Source: Pseudomonas panipatensis (GTDB lineage Bacteria; Pseudomonadota; Gammaproteobacteria; Pseudomonadales; Pseudomonadaceae). From it: DNA of 64,000 bases. Made by a program: the position numbers and the translations under genes. Of this stretch, positions 46,084 through 56,398 are shown piece by piece. The stretch covers positions 558,001 to 622,000 of the forward strand of contig NZ_FNDS01000001.1 of the NCBI RefSeq assembly GCF_900099785.1, written 5' to 3'. The notes beneath the pieces were generated by a model. That model was not told the origin of the DNA. It searched no databases and saw only the letters and a program-made list of their open reading frames with translations. Position 1 is the stretch's first letter. Each line of letters starts with the position of its first letter.

Positions 46084-47478
46084 ATGGCTGTCTACAACTA
46101 CGACGTGGTGATTCTCGGCACGGGTCCGGCGGGCGAGGGGGCGGCGATGAACGCCTCCAAGTACGGGCGCAAGCTGGCGGTGGTGGACAGCCGTCGCGTG
46201 GTCGGCGGTAACTGCACGCACCTGGGCACCATCCCGTCCAAGGCGCTGCGCCACTCGGTGAAGCAGATCATCGAGTTCAACACCAACCCGATGTTCCGCC
46301 AGATCGGCGAGCCGCGCTGGTTCTCCTTCCCGGACGTGCTGAAGAGCGCCGAGAAGGTCATCACCAAGCAGGTCGCCTCGCGCACCGGCTACTACGCGCG
46401 CAACCGCATCGACATGTTCAACGGCACCGCCAGCTTCGTCGATGAGCGCACCGTCGAGGTGGTCACTCCCAGTGGCGCGGTCGAGCGCCTGGTCGCCGAC
46501 CAGTTCGTCATTGCCACCGGTTCGCGTCCCTACCGCCCGGCGGACATCAACTTCAACCACCCGCGCGTCTACGACAGCGACACCATCCTCTCCCTCAGCC
46601 ACACCCCGCGCCGCCTGATCATTTACGGAGCCGGCGTGATCGGCTGCGAGTACGCCTCGATCTTCAGCGGCCTGGGCGTGCTGGTCGACCTGATCGACAC
46701 CCGCGACCAACTGCTCAGCTTCCTTGACGACGAGATTTCCGATGCCCTGGGCTACCACCTGCGCAACAACAACGTGCTGGTGCGCCACAACGAGGAGTAC
46801 GAGCGCGTCGAAGGTCTGGACAATGGCGTGATCCTGCACCTGAAATCGGGCAAGAAGATCAAGGCCGACGCCCTGCTGTGGTGTAACGGCCGTACCGGCA
46901 ACACCGATCGCCTGGGCCTGGAGAACGTCGGCATCAAGGTCAACAGCCGTGGCCAGGTGGAAGTCGACGAGAACTACCGCACTTCGGTTTCCAACATCTA
47001 TGCCGCCGGTGACGTGATTGGCTGGCCGAGCCTGGCCAGTGCTGCCTACGACCAGGGCCGTTCGGCCGCCGGCAATATCGTCGAGCACGATAGCTGGCGC
47101 TTCATCGACGACGTGCCGACCGGCATCTACACCATCCCGGAGATCAGCTCGATCGGCAAGAACGAGCGGGAACTGACCGCGGCCAAGATCCCCTACGAGG
47201 TCGGCAAGGCCTTCTTCAAGGGCATGGCCCGCGCGCAGATCTCCAACGAGCCGGTGGGCATGCTGAAGATCCTCTTCCACCGCGACACCCTGCAGGTGCT
47301 GGGCGTGCACTGCTTCGGCGACCAGGCGTCGGAGATCGTGCACATCGGTCAGGCGATCATGAACCAGCCGGGTGAGCAGAACTCGCTGAAGTACTTCGTT
47401 AACACCACCTTCAACTATCCGACCATGGCCGAGGCGTACCGGGTTGCCGCGTTCGACGGCCTCAACCGGCTTTTTTGA
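46084..47478 (+). CDS. sthA: Soluble pyridine nucleotide transhydrogenase
   Basis: A 464-residue flavoprotein that converts NADPH plus NAD+ to NADP+ plus NADH in the cytosol. The FAD-binding motif [17 protein letters not shown] is near residue 13. [19 protein letters not shown] shows the loss of the second redox cysteine that separates SthA from lipoamide dehydrogenase. The NAD(P) motif is [13 protein letters not shown] and the FAD-binding [17 protein letters not shown]. The C-terminal dimerisation domain ends [18 protein letters not shown]. Length is exactly as expected. The start follows AAGGAG. Confidence 0.97.
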   Translation: MAVYNYDVVILGTGPAGEGAAMNASKYGRKLAVVDSRRVVGGNCTHLGTIPSKALRHSVKQIIEFNTNPMFRQIGEPRWFSFPDVLKSAEKVITKQVASRTGYYARNRIDMFNGTASFVDERTVEVVTPSGAVERLVADQFVIATGSRPYRPADINFNHPRVYDSDTILSLSHTPRRLIIYGAGVIGCEYASIFSGLGVLVDLIDTRDQLLSFLDDEISDALGYHLRNNNVLVRHNEEYERVEGLDNGVILHLKSGKKIKADALLWCNGRTGNTDRLGLENVGIKVNSRGQVEVDENYRTSVSNIYAAGDVIGWPSLASAAYDQGRSAAGNIVEHDSWRFIDDVPTGIYTIPEISSIGKNERELTAAKIPYEVGKAFFKGMARAQISNEPVGMLKILFHRDTLQVLGVHCFGDQASEIVHIGQAIMNQPGEQNSLKYFVNTTFNYPTMAEAYRVAAFDGLNRLF

Positions 47479-47484
47479 AGTACT

Positions 47485-47509
47485 CCGACCGGCGGCCTGA
47501 GCCGGTCGG
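47485..47509 (+). terminator. Hairpin after sthA
   Basis: CCGACCGG (47485-47492) and CCGGTCGG (47502-47509) form a perfect 8-bp stem with a 9-base loop between the convergent sthA and phosphodiesterase genes. No T-run follows on either side. Confidence 0.4.
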
Positions 47510-47520
47510 GGGGAATCTGC

Positions 47521-48243
47521 TCAGCGATTCCCGATCGTGGCAGTGGCCAAACCGGGAAAGTCTGTAATCAGGCTATCCACGCCAAAATCAGCGAGCCGGC
47601 GCATCAGGGCCGGCTCGTTGACCGTCCACACCGACACGTGCAACCCCTGTTTCTGCGCCTTGAGCAGTCGCTCCGGGGTGCATAGCGTCCAGTTCAGCGC
47701 CAGCAGATCGCAGCCGTAGTGCGCGGCGACCTTCAAGGGGTCGAGCCAGTCGTATTCGGCGACCAGTCCACGCGACAGATCCGGCGTCAGTTGCTGCAGC
47801 GCCCGCAGCACGGTACGCGAGCTGGAGGTCACGGTGATGCGCTCGCGCAGGCCGAAACGCCCCACCAATTGATGAATCGCCTGCACCGTGCGTGCCGCGC
47901 GCTCGCGCGAAGCGCTCTTCACTTCCAGTTGCCAATGCTCGAACTCGCAACGTTCGAACAGTTCCGCCAGGCGCGGAATGGGGCAGGGGCGTATCCAGCC
48001 CGGTCCGCCTTCCCGTGCGTCGTAGGTCACCAGGTCTTCGGCCAGGTGTTCGGAAACCCGGCCACGGCGCCCGGTGGTGCGCTTGAGGGTCGGGTCATGG
48101 ATCACCATCAGTTCGCCGTCGCGCGACAGGTGCAGGTCCAGCTCGCAGCGTTTGACGCCGTGTTCGAGGCAGCGTTGGAAGCTGGTCAGGGTATTTTCCG
48201 GCGCTTCGCCTTTGGCGCCGCGATGGCCATAAATAAGAGTCAC
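47521..48243 (-). CDS. Glycerophosphodiester phosphodiesterase, cytosolic UgpQ-like type
   Basis: A 240-residue GDPD TIM-barrel enzyme. The catalytic block is IYGHRGAKGEAPENTLTSF, then CELDLHLSRDGELMVIHDPTLKRTT, and later EVKS, with LLALN and VWTVN in the C-terminal part. It hydrolyses glycerophosphodiesters to glycerol 3-phosphate and an alcohol; without a signal peptide it should act inside the cell. I choose GTG 48243 (AAGGAA 5 bases upstream); an ATG at 48279 would add 12 residues and lacks a good ribosome site. Confidence 0.9.
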   Translation of the reverse strand: MTLIYGHRGAKGEAPENTLTSFQRCLEHGVKRCELDLHLSRDGELMVIHDPTLKRTTGRRGRVSEHLAEDLVTYDAREGGPGWIRPCPIPRLAELFERCEFEHWQLEVKSASRERAARTVQAIHQLVGRFGLRERITVTSSSRTVLRALQQLTPDLSRGLVAEYDWLDPLKVAAHYGCDLLALNWTLCTPERLLKAQKQGLHVSVWTVNEPALMRRLADFGVDSLITDFPGLATATIGNR

Positions 48244-48393
48244 TGGGGTTCCTTGGGAGAGTGAGTGTTCAGAGTCCATGGACGGTGCCGGCGCGCCGCC
48301 TCGATGTGCTTGGTGCAGGCGCTGGCGTCGGGATAGTCCTGGCGGCTGCTCGATGGGTCGCGCGCAACGATGGGCATGGCGCTCGTTCCGCCG

Positions 48394-48969
48394 TCATTCG
48401 TCGCGGGCCTTGGCCAGGCGCCGTTCGGCCGCCTGCTTCTGCAGGATGTGCCGGGCCAGCAGTTGGCGATGGGCTTCGCTCAGCTCGGCGAACAGCGTGC
48501 CAATCTCGTATTCGCCCAGGCCACGGGCTTGGCAGTGGGTCACCCGGGCGCGCAGACGCAGGCCGAGCGCTTGCGGCAGCAGTACCAGCTTGAGGCCGAG
48601 CATCTGCCCAAGCGCCAGGGGTTCGTTGGCGGTGAAGCTGATGCCGCCTTCGGAAAGGATCACCCGCTGCGGCGTGCCGACTTCGTGCAGCAGGCCCTGG
48701 GACAGGGCGCGGGCGATCAGGTCGATGCGTTTGTCGATGACTTTCAGGTAGCCGGCCAGGGCGCGGTCGCGCTCGTTGATCTGGCGCAGCAGGTGTTGCG
48801 ACTCGAACTCCAGCAGATGCAGGTCGCCGAGCAGGTTGAACAGCGGCGAATCGTCCACCAGGGCCTGCGCAGCCGGGCTCGCGTCACTGGGCAGGAGCTG
48901 AAATTCCAGTGCGAGCATATCTTCGATACGGTAGTATTCGCGGCGGTCATCCGCGTCTGGAGTGGACAT
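48394..48969 (-). CDS. PilZ-domain protein (putative c-di-GMP binder with a degenerate motif)
   Basis: A 191-residue cytosolic protein. An N-terminal RREYYR gives the RxxxR c-di-GMP motif (R10 and R14). A helical segment (about residues 40-90, including HLLRQINERDRALAGYLKVIDKRIDLIARAL) follows. A PilZ-like beta-barrel then carries VILSEGGISF, where the usual (D/N)xSxxG is IxSxxG, so binding may be weakened. It is conserved here in P. aeruginosa (PA2989, from memory). It is divergent from lolC by about 150 bases. Confidence 0.75.
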   Translation of the reverse strand: MSTPDADDRREYYRIEDMLALEFQLLPSDASPAAQALVDDSPLFNLLGDLHLLEFESQHLLRQINERDRALAGYLKVIDKRIDLIARALSQGLLHEVGTPQRVILSEGGISFTANEPLALGQMLGLKLVLLPQALGLRLRARVTHCQARGLGEYEIGTLFAELSEAHRQLLARHILQKQAAERRLAKARDE

Positions 48970-49121
48970 GGCGAACCCACGGCGGCAGTGATGGTCTGAG
49001 TGTAAAGCCGCCTGTCCTCCCTCGCCACCCGCGTGCCGGAAAGACGGGCAGCGACAGCAGACCGAACGCCCGATGCCCCTCGTCAGACTGACGCTCTCTT
49101 CACCCTAGCAACCGGCCCTAC

Positions 49122-50367
49122 ATGTTCAGACCACTTTCCGTCTATATCGGGACGCGCTATACCCGCGCCAAGCGCCGCAGCCACTTCGTTTCCTTCATTT
49201 CCCTCACGTCCATGATCGGCCTGGCCCTCGGGGTCATCGTGATGATCGTGGTGCTCTCGGTCATGAATGGCTTCGACCACGAAATGCGCACCCGTGTGCT
49301 GGGCATGGTGCCGCACGCCACCGTCGAGTCCTACCAGCCGATCGATGACTGGCGCGGCATGGCCACGCAGATCAAGGCGCAGCACCCCAACGTGCTGCAG
49401 GTGGCGCCCTTCATCCAGATGCAGGGCCTGCTGACCAACAATGGCGTGGTGCAGAAGGTGCTGATCAACGCCGTGGACCCGGCCGAAGAGGGCAAGGTCT
49501 CGATCATCGGCGACTTCTTCCAGCAGGGCAGCCTGGCCAGCCTGCAACCCGGCGAGTTCGGCATCCTGATCGGCGACAAGGCGGCCGCCAACCTGGGCGT
49601 GAAGGTCGGCGACAAGGTCACCTTCGTCGCTCCCGAGGTCTCGGTGACCCCGGCCGGCGTCTTCCCGCGGATCAAGCGCTTCACCGTGGCCGGGATCTTC
49701 CACGTCGGCGCCGGCGAGCTGGATGGCTATGTGGCCATGACCCACATCGAGGACGCCGCGCGCATGCAGCGCTTCAAGGAAGGCCAGGTCCAGGGCCTGC
49801 GCCTGAAACTCGATGACCTCTTCCAGGCTCCGCGCACCGCTTGGGAGATCGCCCGCACGCTGAAGGGCAACGACTTCTACTCGCGCGACTGGACACGCAC
49901 CCACGGCAACCTCTACCAGGCGATCCGCATGGAGAAATCCATGATCGGCCTGCTGCTGCTGCTGATCGTCGCGGTCGCCGCGTTCAACATCATTTCCACC
50001 CTGGTCATGGTGGTCACCGACAAGAAGTCGGACATCGCTATCCTCCGCACCCTGGGCGCCACGCCGCGGCAGATCATGGCCATCTTCATGGTCCAGGGCA
50101 GTGTCATCGGGGTCATAGGCACGGCGATCGGCGGCGTGCTCGGCGTGCTCGCCGCGCTCAAGGTGAGTGATGCCATCGCCCTGCTGGAGCGGCTGATCGG
50201 CCACAAATTCCTCAGTTCGGACGTGTATTTCATCGATTACCTGCCCTCGCAGCTGATGCGCGAGGACGTGATCCTGGTCTGCGCCGCGGCGCTGATCCTG
50301 AGTTTCTTCGCCACCCTGTATCCGGCCTGGCGTGCCGCACGCACCCAGCCCGCGGAGGCATTGCGTT

Positions 50368-50375
<8 letters not shown>
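49122..50375 (+). CDS. lolC: Lipoprotein-releasing ABC permease LolC
   Basis: A 417-residue inner-membrane protein with four membrane helices: one near 25-45 and three near 270-400 (FtsX type). A large periplasmic domain lies between. It starts [17 protein letters not shown] followed by [15 protein letters not shown]. It contains the C-terminal FtsX part [40 protein letters not shown]. With LolD and LolE it extracts outer-membrane lipoproteins for LolA. LolC recruits LolA; LolE binds lipoprotein. It overlaps lolD by 8 bases. Confidence 0.95.
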
Positions 50376-51051
<676 letters not shown>

Positions 51052-51067
51052 CAGAGCCGCAGACGAT

Positions 51068-52318
51068 ATGTTCAGACCTCTCTCGGTATACATCGGCACG
51101 CGCTACACCCGGGCCAAGAAGCGCAATCACTACATCTCCTTCATCTCCCTGACCTCGATGATCGGCCTGACCCTCGGGGTGCTGGCGATGATCGTGGTGC
51201 TCTCGGTGATGAACGGCTTCCAGAAGGAAATGCGCTCGCGCATTCTCGGCATGGTCCCGCATGCGGTGCTGCAGTTGTCCAGCGGCGCGCCGCTGGACAA
51301 CTGGGCGGCCGTGGCCGCGGCGGCGAGCAAGCATCCCGAGGTGGTCGGCGCGGTGCCCTTCACCCAGCTCGACGGCATGCTCTCCTTCAAGGGCATGATG
51401 CAGCCGATCGAAGTGGATGGCGTCGATCCGCAGCAGGAGCCGAAGGTCTCGATCATCGGCTCGCACATGCTCGCGGGCAGCCTGGATGCGCTCAAGGCCG
51501 GCGAGTCCGGGGTGGTGATCGGCGAGATCACCGCGCGGCGCTTCCACGTCAATGTCGGCGACAGTCTGCTGCTGATCGTGCCCGAGTCGAGCGCTACGCC
51601 TGGCGGTATCACGCCGCGCATGCAGCGCCTGAACGTGGTCGGTGTCTTCCGCGTCGGCGCCGAACTGGACGGCACCCTGGCGCTGATCCACGTGGACGAT
51701 GCCGCGCGCCTGCTGCGCTGGCAGTCCGGCCAGGTGCAGAGCGTGCGCATTGCCTTCAAGGACTTGTTCCAGGCCCCCGAGATCGGCGCGCAGATCGCCA
51801 CCGAACTGGGCGCTGGCTACCGCTCGGTCGACTGGACCCATACCCAGGGCAGCCTGTTCGGCGCGATGAAAATGGAAAAGACCATGATCGGTCTGCTGTT
51901 GTTGCTGATCGTCGCGGTGGCGGCCTTCAACATCATCGCCACGCTGATCATGGTGGTCGCCGACAAGCGCACCGATATCGCCATCCTGCGCACGCTGGGC
52001 ATGACGCCAGGGCAGATCATGGCGGTGTTCATGGTGCAGGGCAGCGTGATCGGCGTGATCGGCACGCTGGTCGGCGGCACACTCGGGGTGATCGCCGCCT
52101 TCAACGTCACCGCCATCGTCTCCACCCTGGAGAAGCTGGCCGGCACCCACATCTTCAGTTCCGATGTCTACTTCATCAATTACCTGCCTTCCGATGTGCA
52201 GGCGCTGGACGTGCTGCTGGTATGCGCCGCGGCCTTGACGATGAGCTTCCTCGCCACGCTCTATCCGGCCTGGCGCGCGGCCTCGACCCAGCCGGCCGAG
52301 TCGCTGCGCTACGAGTGA
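51068..52318 (+). CDS. lolE: Lipoprotein-releasing ABC permease LolE
   Basis: A 416-residue paralogue of LolC with the same topology. The first 45 residues are nearly the same as in LolC ([17 protein letters not shown], then [15 protein letters not shown]), while the periplasmic domain has diverged. The C-terminal FtsX region has [40 protein letters not shown]. It follows lolD by 16 bases and ends the operon at a strong terminator. Pseudomonas keeps separate LolC and LolE, unlike bacteria with a single LolF. Confidence 0.93.
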   Translation: MFRPLSVYIGTRYTRAKKRNHYISFISLTSMIGLTLGVLAMIVVLSVMNGFQKEMRSRILGMVPHAVLQLSSGAPLDNWAAVAAAASKHPEVVGAVPFTQLDGMLSFKGMMQPIEVDGVDPQQEPKVSIIGSHMLAGSLDALKAGESGVVIGEITARRFHVNVGDSLLLIVPESSATPGGITPRMQRLNVVGVFRVGAELDGTLALIHVDDAARLLRWQSGQVQSVRIAFKDLFQAPEIGAQIATELGAGYRSVDWTHTQGSLFGAMKMEKTMIGLLLLLIVAVAAFNIIATLIMVVADKRTDIAILRTLGMTPGQIMAVFMVQGSVIGVIGTLVGGTLGVIAAFNVTAIVSTLEKLAGTHIFSSDVYFINYLPSDVQALDVLLVCAAALTMSFLATLYPAWRAASTQPAESLRYE

Positions 52319-52329
52319 CCCTGCGTCCT

Positions 52330-52362
52330 GTGAAAAAGCCGCCCTCCGGGCGGCTTTTTCAC
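52330..52362. terminator. Bidirectional terminator between lolE and the DUF2062 gene
   Basis: A perfect 15-bp stem, GTGAAAAAGCCGCCC (52330-52344) with its complement (52348-52362), around a 3-base loop. The ends give T-runs in both directions. Confidence 0.95.
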
Positions 52363-52375
52363 GTTGGGTGTCTTC

Positions 52376-52906
52376 TCACAGGCCTTGGCGCAGGTTGCGT
52401 AGCGCCTGGCGGCGGCGCCAACTGCGACCGATCCACCAGCGCCAGTAACCATCGGTGGCCAGGTAGCCGAGCAGACCGACCAGCAGGCCACAGAGCAGCG
52501 AGCCGAGCAGGAACGGCTGCCAGAGCAGGGCGAGTTCGGCGCTGATCCAGGCCCAGTCGAGATTCTCCGGCAGGCTGCGCGGCGGCACGCCCATGACCCA
52601 GGCGCCCATTTTGTAGGTGCAGTAGAACACCGGCGGCATGGTGATGGGGTTGGTCAGCCAGACCAGGCCCACCGAGATCGGCAGGTTGGCCCGGACCCAG
52701 ACGGCGAGGGCGGCGGCCAGCAGCATTTGCAGCGGCATGGGAATGAAGGCGGCGAACAGGCCCATGCCCATGGCGCGGGAGACCGAGCGCCGGTTCAGGT
52801 GCCAGAGATTGGGCGAGTGCAGCAGCGGGCCGAGAAAACGCAGGGAGCGGTGGTTCCTGATCAGCTCGGGGTTGGGCATGTAGCGCTGGAAAAGTCGGCG
52901 CGGCAT
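52376..52906 (-). CDS. DUF2062 membrane protein
   Basis: A 176-residue inner-membrane protein. The N-terminal RRLFQRYMPNPELIR and the SPNLWHLNRRSVSRAMGMGLFAAFIPMPLQMLLA segment are the DUF2062 signature. Two to three hydrophobic helices follow (LPISVGLVWLTNPITMPPVFY; FLLGSLLCGLLVGLLGYLA). The C-terminus is basic. Function unknown. It is conserved beside comEC in Pseudomonas. The start at 52906 has GGAG 9 bases upstream; an in-frame ATG at 52939 would add 11 residues. Confidence 0.82.
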   Translation of the reverse strand: MPRRLFQRYMPNPELIRNHRSLRFLGPLLHSPNLWHLNRRSVSRAMGMGLFAAFIPMPLQMLLAAALAVWVRANLPISVGLVWLTNPITMPPVFYCTYKMGAWVMGVPPRSLPENLDWAWISAELALLWQPFLLGSLLCGLLVGLLGYLATDGYWRWWIGRSWRRRQALRNLRQGL

Positions 52907-53030
52907 GGAGGAAATCTCCGGCAGACGAACAGCCGTCATTATGCCTAGCTAGATGACACCCATTGGTTGCCGGGCCTGGCGGTGTGTTACCGCATGCTAC
53001 TTCAGACGCCGGTTTACGCGGAGTTTGCCC

Positions 53031-55250
53031 ATGCGCTCAGGGATGATTGCGCTCGCCGCCGGACTCTTGCTCCTGCGCTTTCTCGCGGAGCTGCCGCCAC
53101 TCTGGTCGCTGGCGTTGCTCAGCGCCGCCGCGCTGCCGTTGTTGTATCGCCGTAGTTATCCGCTGGCCCTGTTGCTGTTGGGGTTTGCCTGGGCCTGCCT
53201 GAACGGCCACTGGGCACTGCAACAGCGCCTGGCACCGGCGCTGGATGGCCGTACCCTGTGGCTGGAGGGGCGGGTCGCTGGCTTGCCGGCCACGCGCGCT
53301 GGGGTCACCCGTTTCGAGCTGGAGGAGATCCGCTCACGCCTGCCCTTGCCGCCGCGGTTGCGTCTGAGTTGGCGTGCTGGCCCAGTGCCGCTGGCTGGTG
53401 AGCGCTGGCGCCTGGCCGTGACACTGCAGCGCCCCCATGGGCTGGCCAATGCGTTCGGCTTCGATTACGAAGCCAGGCTGGCCGCCGCGCACATCGGCGC
53501 CACGGGGCGCGTTAAGGACGGCGAACGCCTGCGCGCGGCCGGCGTGCTCGAGGACTGGCGTGAGGCCTGGCGCCAGCGTTTGCTGGCGCTGGACAGCAAC
53601 GGCCGGGGGGCGGTCCTGGTCGCGCTGGTGCTGGGGGATGGCAGCGGTCTGAGCAAGCGCGACTGGACGATCCTGCAGGACACCGGGACCCTGCACTTGA
53701 TGGTGATCTCCGGCTCGCACATTTCTCTGCTCGGCGGCCTGCTCTACGCCTTGATCGCCGCACTGGCGCGCTGGGGGCTGTGGCCGGCGCGCCTGCCCTG
53801 GTTGCCCTGCGCCTGCGCCCTGGCATTGCTCGGCGCCTGGGGCTATGGCTGGATTGCCGGCCTGGAGGTGCCGGCCCGGCGGGCCTGCCTGATGCTGACG
53901 ATGGTCATGCTCTGGCGCCTGCGCTTTCGGCGTCAGGGCTTCTGGCTGCCGCTGCTCTCGGCCTTGTTGCTGGTGCTGCTGGTCGATCCGTTGGCCAGCC
54001 TGGCGCCGGGCTTCTGGCTGTCGTTCGCCGCGGTGGCGCTGCTGATCCTCGGCTTCGCCGGGCGTCTCGGACACTGGCCCTGGTGGCGGGCCTGGCTCCG
54101 AGCACAATGGCTGATGGCGCTTGGGCTGATCCCGTTGTTGCTGGCCCTGGGCCTGCCGCTGAGTCCGAGTGGCGCGCTGAGCAACCTGCTGGCGGTGCCC
54201 TGTGTGGAATTGCTGGTGGTGCCGCTGGCGTTGCTGGGCAGCCTGTTGTTGCTGCTGCCGCCGCTGGGCGAGTGGCTGCTGTGGCTGGCCGGCGGTGTGC
54301 TGGATTGCCTGTTCCGCCTGCTGGAATCGATCGCTGGCCTGGCGCCGGCCTGGCAGCCAATCGCGCCCCCGGCCTGGGCCATTGCCCTGGCCCTGGGCGG
54401 CGTGCTGCTGTGCCTGGCGCCGGCGGGAATTCCGCTGCGGCCGCTGGGCCTGGCACTGTTGCTGCCGCTGTTCTGGCCACACGGCGCGGTGCCCGCCGAG
54501 GGCTATGCCGAAGTCCGTGTGCTCGATGTCGGCCAGGGGCTCGCGGTGCTGATCCGCACGCGGCAGCACGCCTGGCTCTACGACGCCGGGGCGCGCCACG
54601 GCGATTTCGATCTCGGCGAGCTGGCGGTACTGCCAACCCTGCGCGGCCTGGGCGTGCGGCGCCTGGATGGCCTGCTGATCAGCCATGCCGACAACGACCA
54701 CGCCGGTGGCGCCCGCGCGGTGGTCGAGGCTATCCCGGTGGCGCGGCTCATCAGCGGGGAGCCCGAGCGGCTGCCGGCCGGACTGGCTGCCGAGGCCTGC
54801 CGCGAGGCCGAGTGGCGGCACGACGGTGTGCGCTTCAGCACCTGGCAGTGGCCGGCGGCGGAGGAAAGCAATGCGCGCTCCTGTGTATTACGGATCGAGG
54901 CCTACGGCGAGAGCCTGCTGCTCACCGGCGATTTGCCAGCGGCGGGGGAGGCGGCCTGGCTGGCGGCGCGGCAACGACCCTATGCCGACTGGCTTGTGGC
55001 GGGCCATCACGGCAGCCGAACGTCCTCCTCGGCGGCGTTCCTGCAGGCCCTGGCGCCGCGCGCCGCGGTGATCTCGCGTGGTCGGCACAATGCCTATGGC
55101 CACCCCAGTGCGGAAGTCCTGGCACGCTTCTCCGCGCTGGGGATCGCCGTCCACGACCTGGCCAGGGAGGGCGCCCTGCATATTCGCCTGGGGGCGCGGA
55201 AGCCAGCGGAAGGCATCCGTGAAAAGGCTGGATTCTGGAGGGAAAAATGA
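53031..55250 (+). CDS. comEC: ComEC/Rec2-family DNA-uptake channel protein
   Basis: A 739-residue polytopic inner-membrane protein. An N-terminal DUF4131/OB-like part (1-150), a Competence domain with many hydrophobic helices (about 190-480), and a C-terminal metallo-beta-lactamase domain (about 500-735) can be seen. The last carries the metal ligands in SHADNDHAGGA, GDLPAAG and AGHHGSRTSSS. ComEC passes single-stranded DNA into the cytosol during transformation; the lactamase-like part may degrade the other strand. The start at 53031 follows GCGGAG by 8 bases; an in-frame ATG at 52953 gives an unconserved leader. Confidence 0.9.
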   Translation: MRSGMIALAAGLLLLRFLAELPPLWSLALLSAAALPLLYRRSYPLALLLLGFAWACLNGHWALQQRLAPALDGRTLWLEGRVAGLPATRAGVTRFELEEIRSRLPLPPRLRLSWRAGPVPLAGERWRLAVTLQRPHGLANAFGFDYEARLAAAHIGATGRVKDGERLRAAGVLEDWREAWRQRLLALDSNGRGAVLVALVLGDGSGLSKRDWTILQDTGTLHLMVISGSHISLLGGLLYALIAALARWGLWPARLPWLPCACALALLGAWGYGWIAGLEVPARRACLMLTMVMLWRLRFRRQGFWLPLLSALLLVLLVDPLASLAPGFWLSFAAVALLILGFAGRLGHWPWWRAWLRAQWLMALGLIPLLLALGLPLSPSGALSNLLAVPCVELLVVPLALLGSLLLLLPPLGEWLLWLAGGVLDCLFRLLESIAGLAPAWQPIAPPAWAIALALGGVLLCLAPAGIPLRPLGLALLLPLFWPHGAVPAEGYAEVRVLDVGQGLAVLIRTRQHAWLYDAGARHGDFDLGELAVLPTLRGLGVRRLDGLLISHADNDHAGGARAVVEAIPVARLISGEPERLPAGLAAEACREAEWRHDGVRFSTWQWPAAEESNARSCVLRIEAYGESLLLTGDLPAAGEAAWLAARQRPYADWLVAGHHGSRTSSSAAFLQALAPRAAVISRGRHNAYGHPSAEVLARFSALGIAVHDLAREGALHIRLGARKPAEGIREKAGFWREK

Positions 55251-55322
55251 GAACAGCGGCGGTCGGCGGAGCCTGGACCCTGTGCTAGAGTGACGCCACT
55301 TTTTTTCAGGGGATTCGCCACT

Positions 55323-55958
55323 GTGTGGGAACTGGTTCAAGCCGGCGGCTGGATGATGCTGCCGATCATTCTGTGCTCCGTCGCCGCCACCGCCATCGTT
55401 GCCGAACGGCTCTGGACCCTGCGTCTGAGTCGGGTCGCTCCGCCCCAACTGCTGGGGCAGGTGTGGAAGCAGATCAAGGACAAGAAACTCAACAGCCAGG
55501 CACTGAAGGAGCTCAAGGCTTCCTCGCCGCTGGGTGAGATACTCGCTGCCGGCCTGGTCAACTCCAAGCATGGCCGGGAGATCATGAAGGAGTGCATCGA
55601 GGAGGCGGCATCGCGGGTCATCCACGACCTGGAACGCTACCTCAACGCGCTCGGCACCATCGCCGCCATGGCACCACTGCTCGGTCTGCTGGGGACGGTG
55701 TTCGGCATGATCCAGATCTTCAGCGCCTTCATGGGCGAAGGCATGGCCAATGCCCCGGTGCTCGCCGGTGGTATCTCCAAGGCGCTGGTCACCACCGCCT
55801 CGGGCCTGATCGTGGCGATACCTGCAGTGTTCTTCCATCGCTACCTGCTGCGCCGCGTCGATGAGCTGGTGATCGCCATGGAGCAGGAGGCGATCAAGCT
55901 GGTGGAGATGGTCCAGGGCAATCGTGAAGTCGACTTCGCCGAGGAAGAAAAAGCGTGA
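55323..55958 (+). CDS. ExbB/TolQ/MotA-family proton channel protein
   Basis: A 211-residue inner-membrane protein with three hydrophobic segments (about 8-30, 110-135, 155-180). It has the family region YLNALGTIAAMAPLLGLLGTVFGMIQIF, followed by GGISKALVTTASGLIVAIPAVFFH. It forms the pentameric stator part of a proton-driven motor with the next gene product. GTG 55323 is preferred (AGGGGA upstream; usual length); an ATG at 55290 adds a non-conserved leader. No tonB, tolA or tolB lies nearby. Confidence 0.9.
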   Translation: MWELVQAGGWMMLPIILCSVAATAIVAERLWTLRLSRVAPPQLLGQVWKQIKDKKLNSQALKELKASSPLGEILAAGLVNSKHGREIMKECIEEAASRVIHDLERYLNALGTIAAMAPLLGLLGTVFGMIQIFSAFMGEGMANAPVLAGGISKALVTTASGLIVAIPAVFFHRYLLRRVDELVIAMEQEAIKLVEMVQGNREVDFAEEEKA

Positions 55959-56398
55959 AATTCCGGCGTAGAAGCGGCAATGCCGCTCGCGACGAGGTCT
56001 TCATCAACCTGGCCTCGCTGATCGACGTGATCTTCGTGCTGCTGCTGTTCTTCGTGGTCACCACCACCTTCAGCCGTCCGACGCAGCTCAAGGTCGAGCT
56101 GCCCGAGGCGGTCAGCGGCACGCCGCCGGAGGCCTCCGAGATCAAGCAACTGGATCTGGCCATCGACGCCAGCGGACACTATGCGCTGAACGGCCAGAAC
56201 CTGGTCAACAGCGACCTGCCGACGCTGATGGCGGCGATGCAGAAGGAGTCCGCCGGCGATAACAGCCTGCCGCTGGTCATCACCGCCGATGGCAAGACCA
56301 CGCATCAGTCGGTGGTCACCGCCATGGATGCGGCCGGCAAGCTCGGCTTCAGCCACCTGCGCATCACCACCGTCGAGGCGCAGGCGGCCAAGCCCTGA
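55955..56398 (+). CDS. ExbD/TolR-family protein
   Basis: A 147-residue partner of the preceding protein. It has a short basic cytosolic start, a single membrane helix with the proton-carrying aspartate D24 ([24 protein letters not shown]) and a periplasmic domain. GTG start overlaps the exbB-like stop by 4 bases, and the stop overlaps the lpxK start by one. Together with its partner it converts proton flow into mechanical work; the target in the envelope is unknown. Confidence 0.9.
   Translation: MKFRRRSGNAARDEVFINLASLIDVIFVLLLFFVVTTTFSRPTQLKVELPEAVSGTPPEASEIKQLDLAIDASGHYALNGQNLVNSDLPTLMAAMQKESAGDNSLPLVITADGKTTHQSVVTAMDAAGKLGFSHLRITTVEAQAAKP

Noticed and set aside
52953-53030. N-terminal extension of ComEC from an in-frame ATG
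   Set aside because: The extra 26 residues are polar and basic, while the ATG at 53031 has a good ribosome site and starts directly at the first membrane helix.
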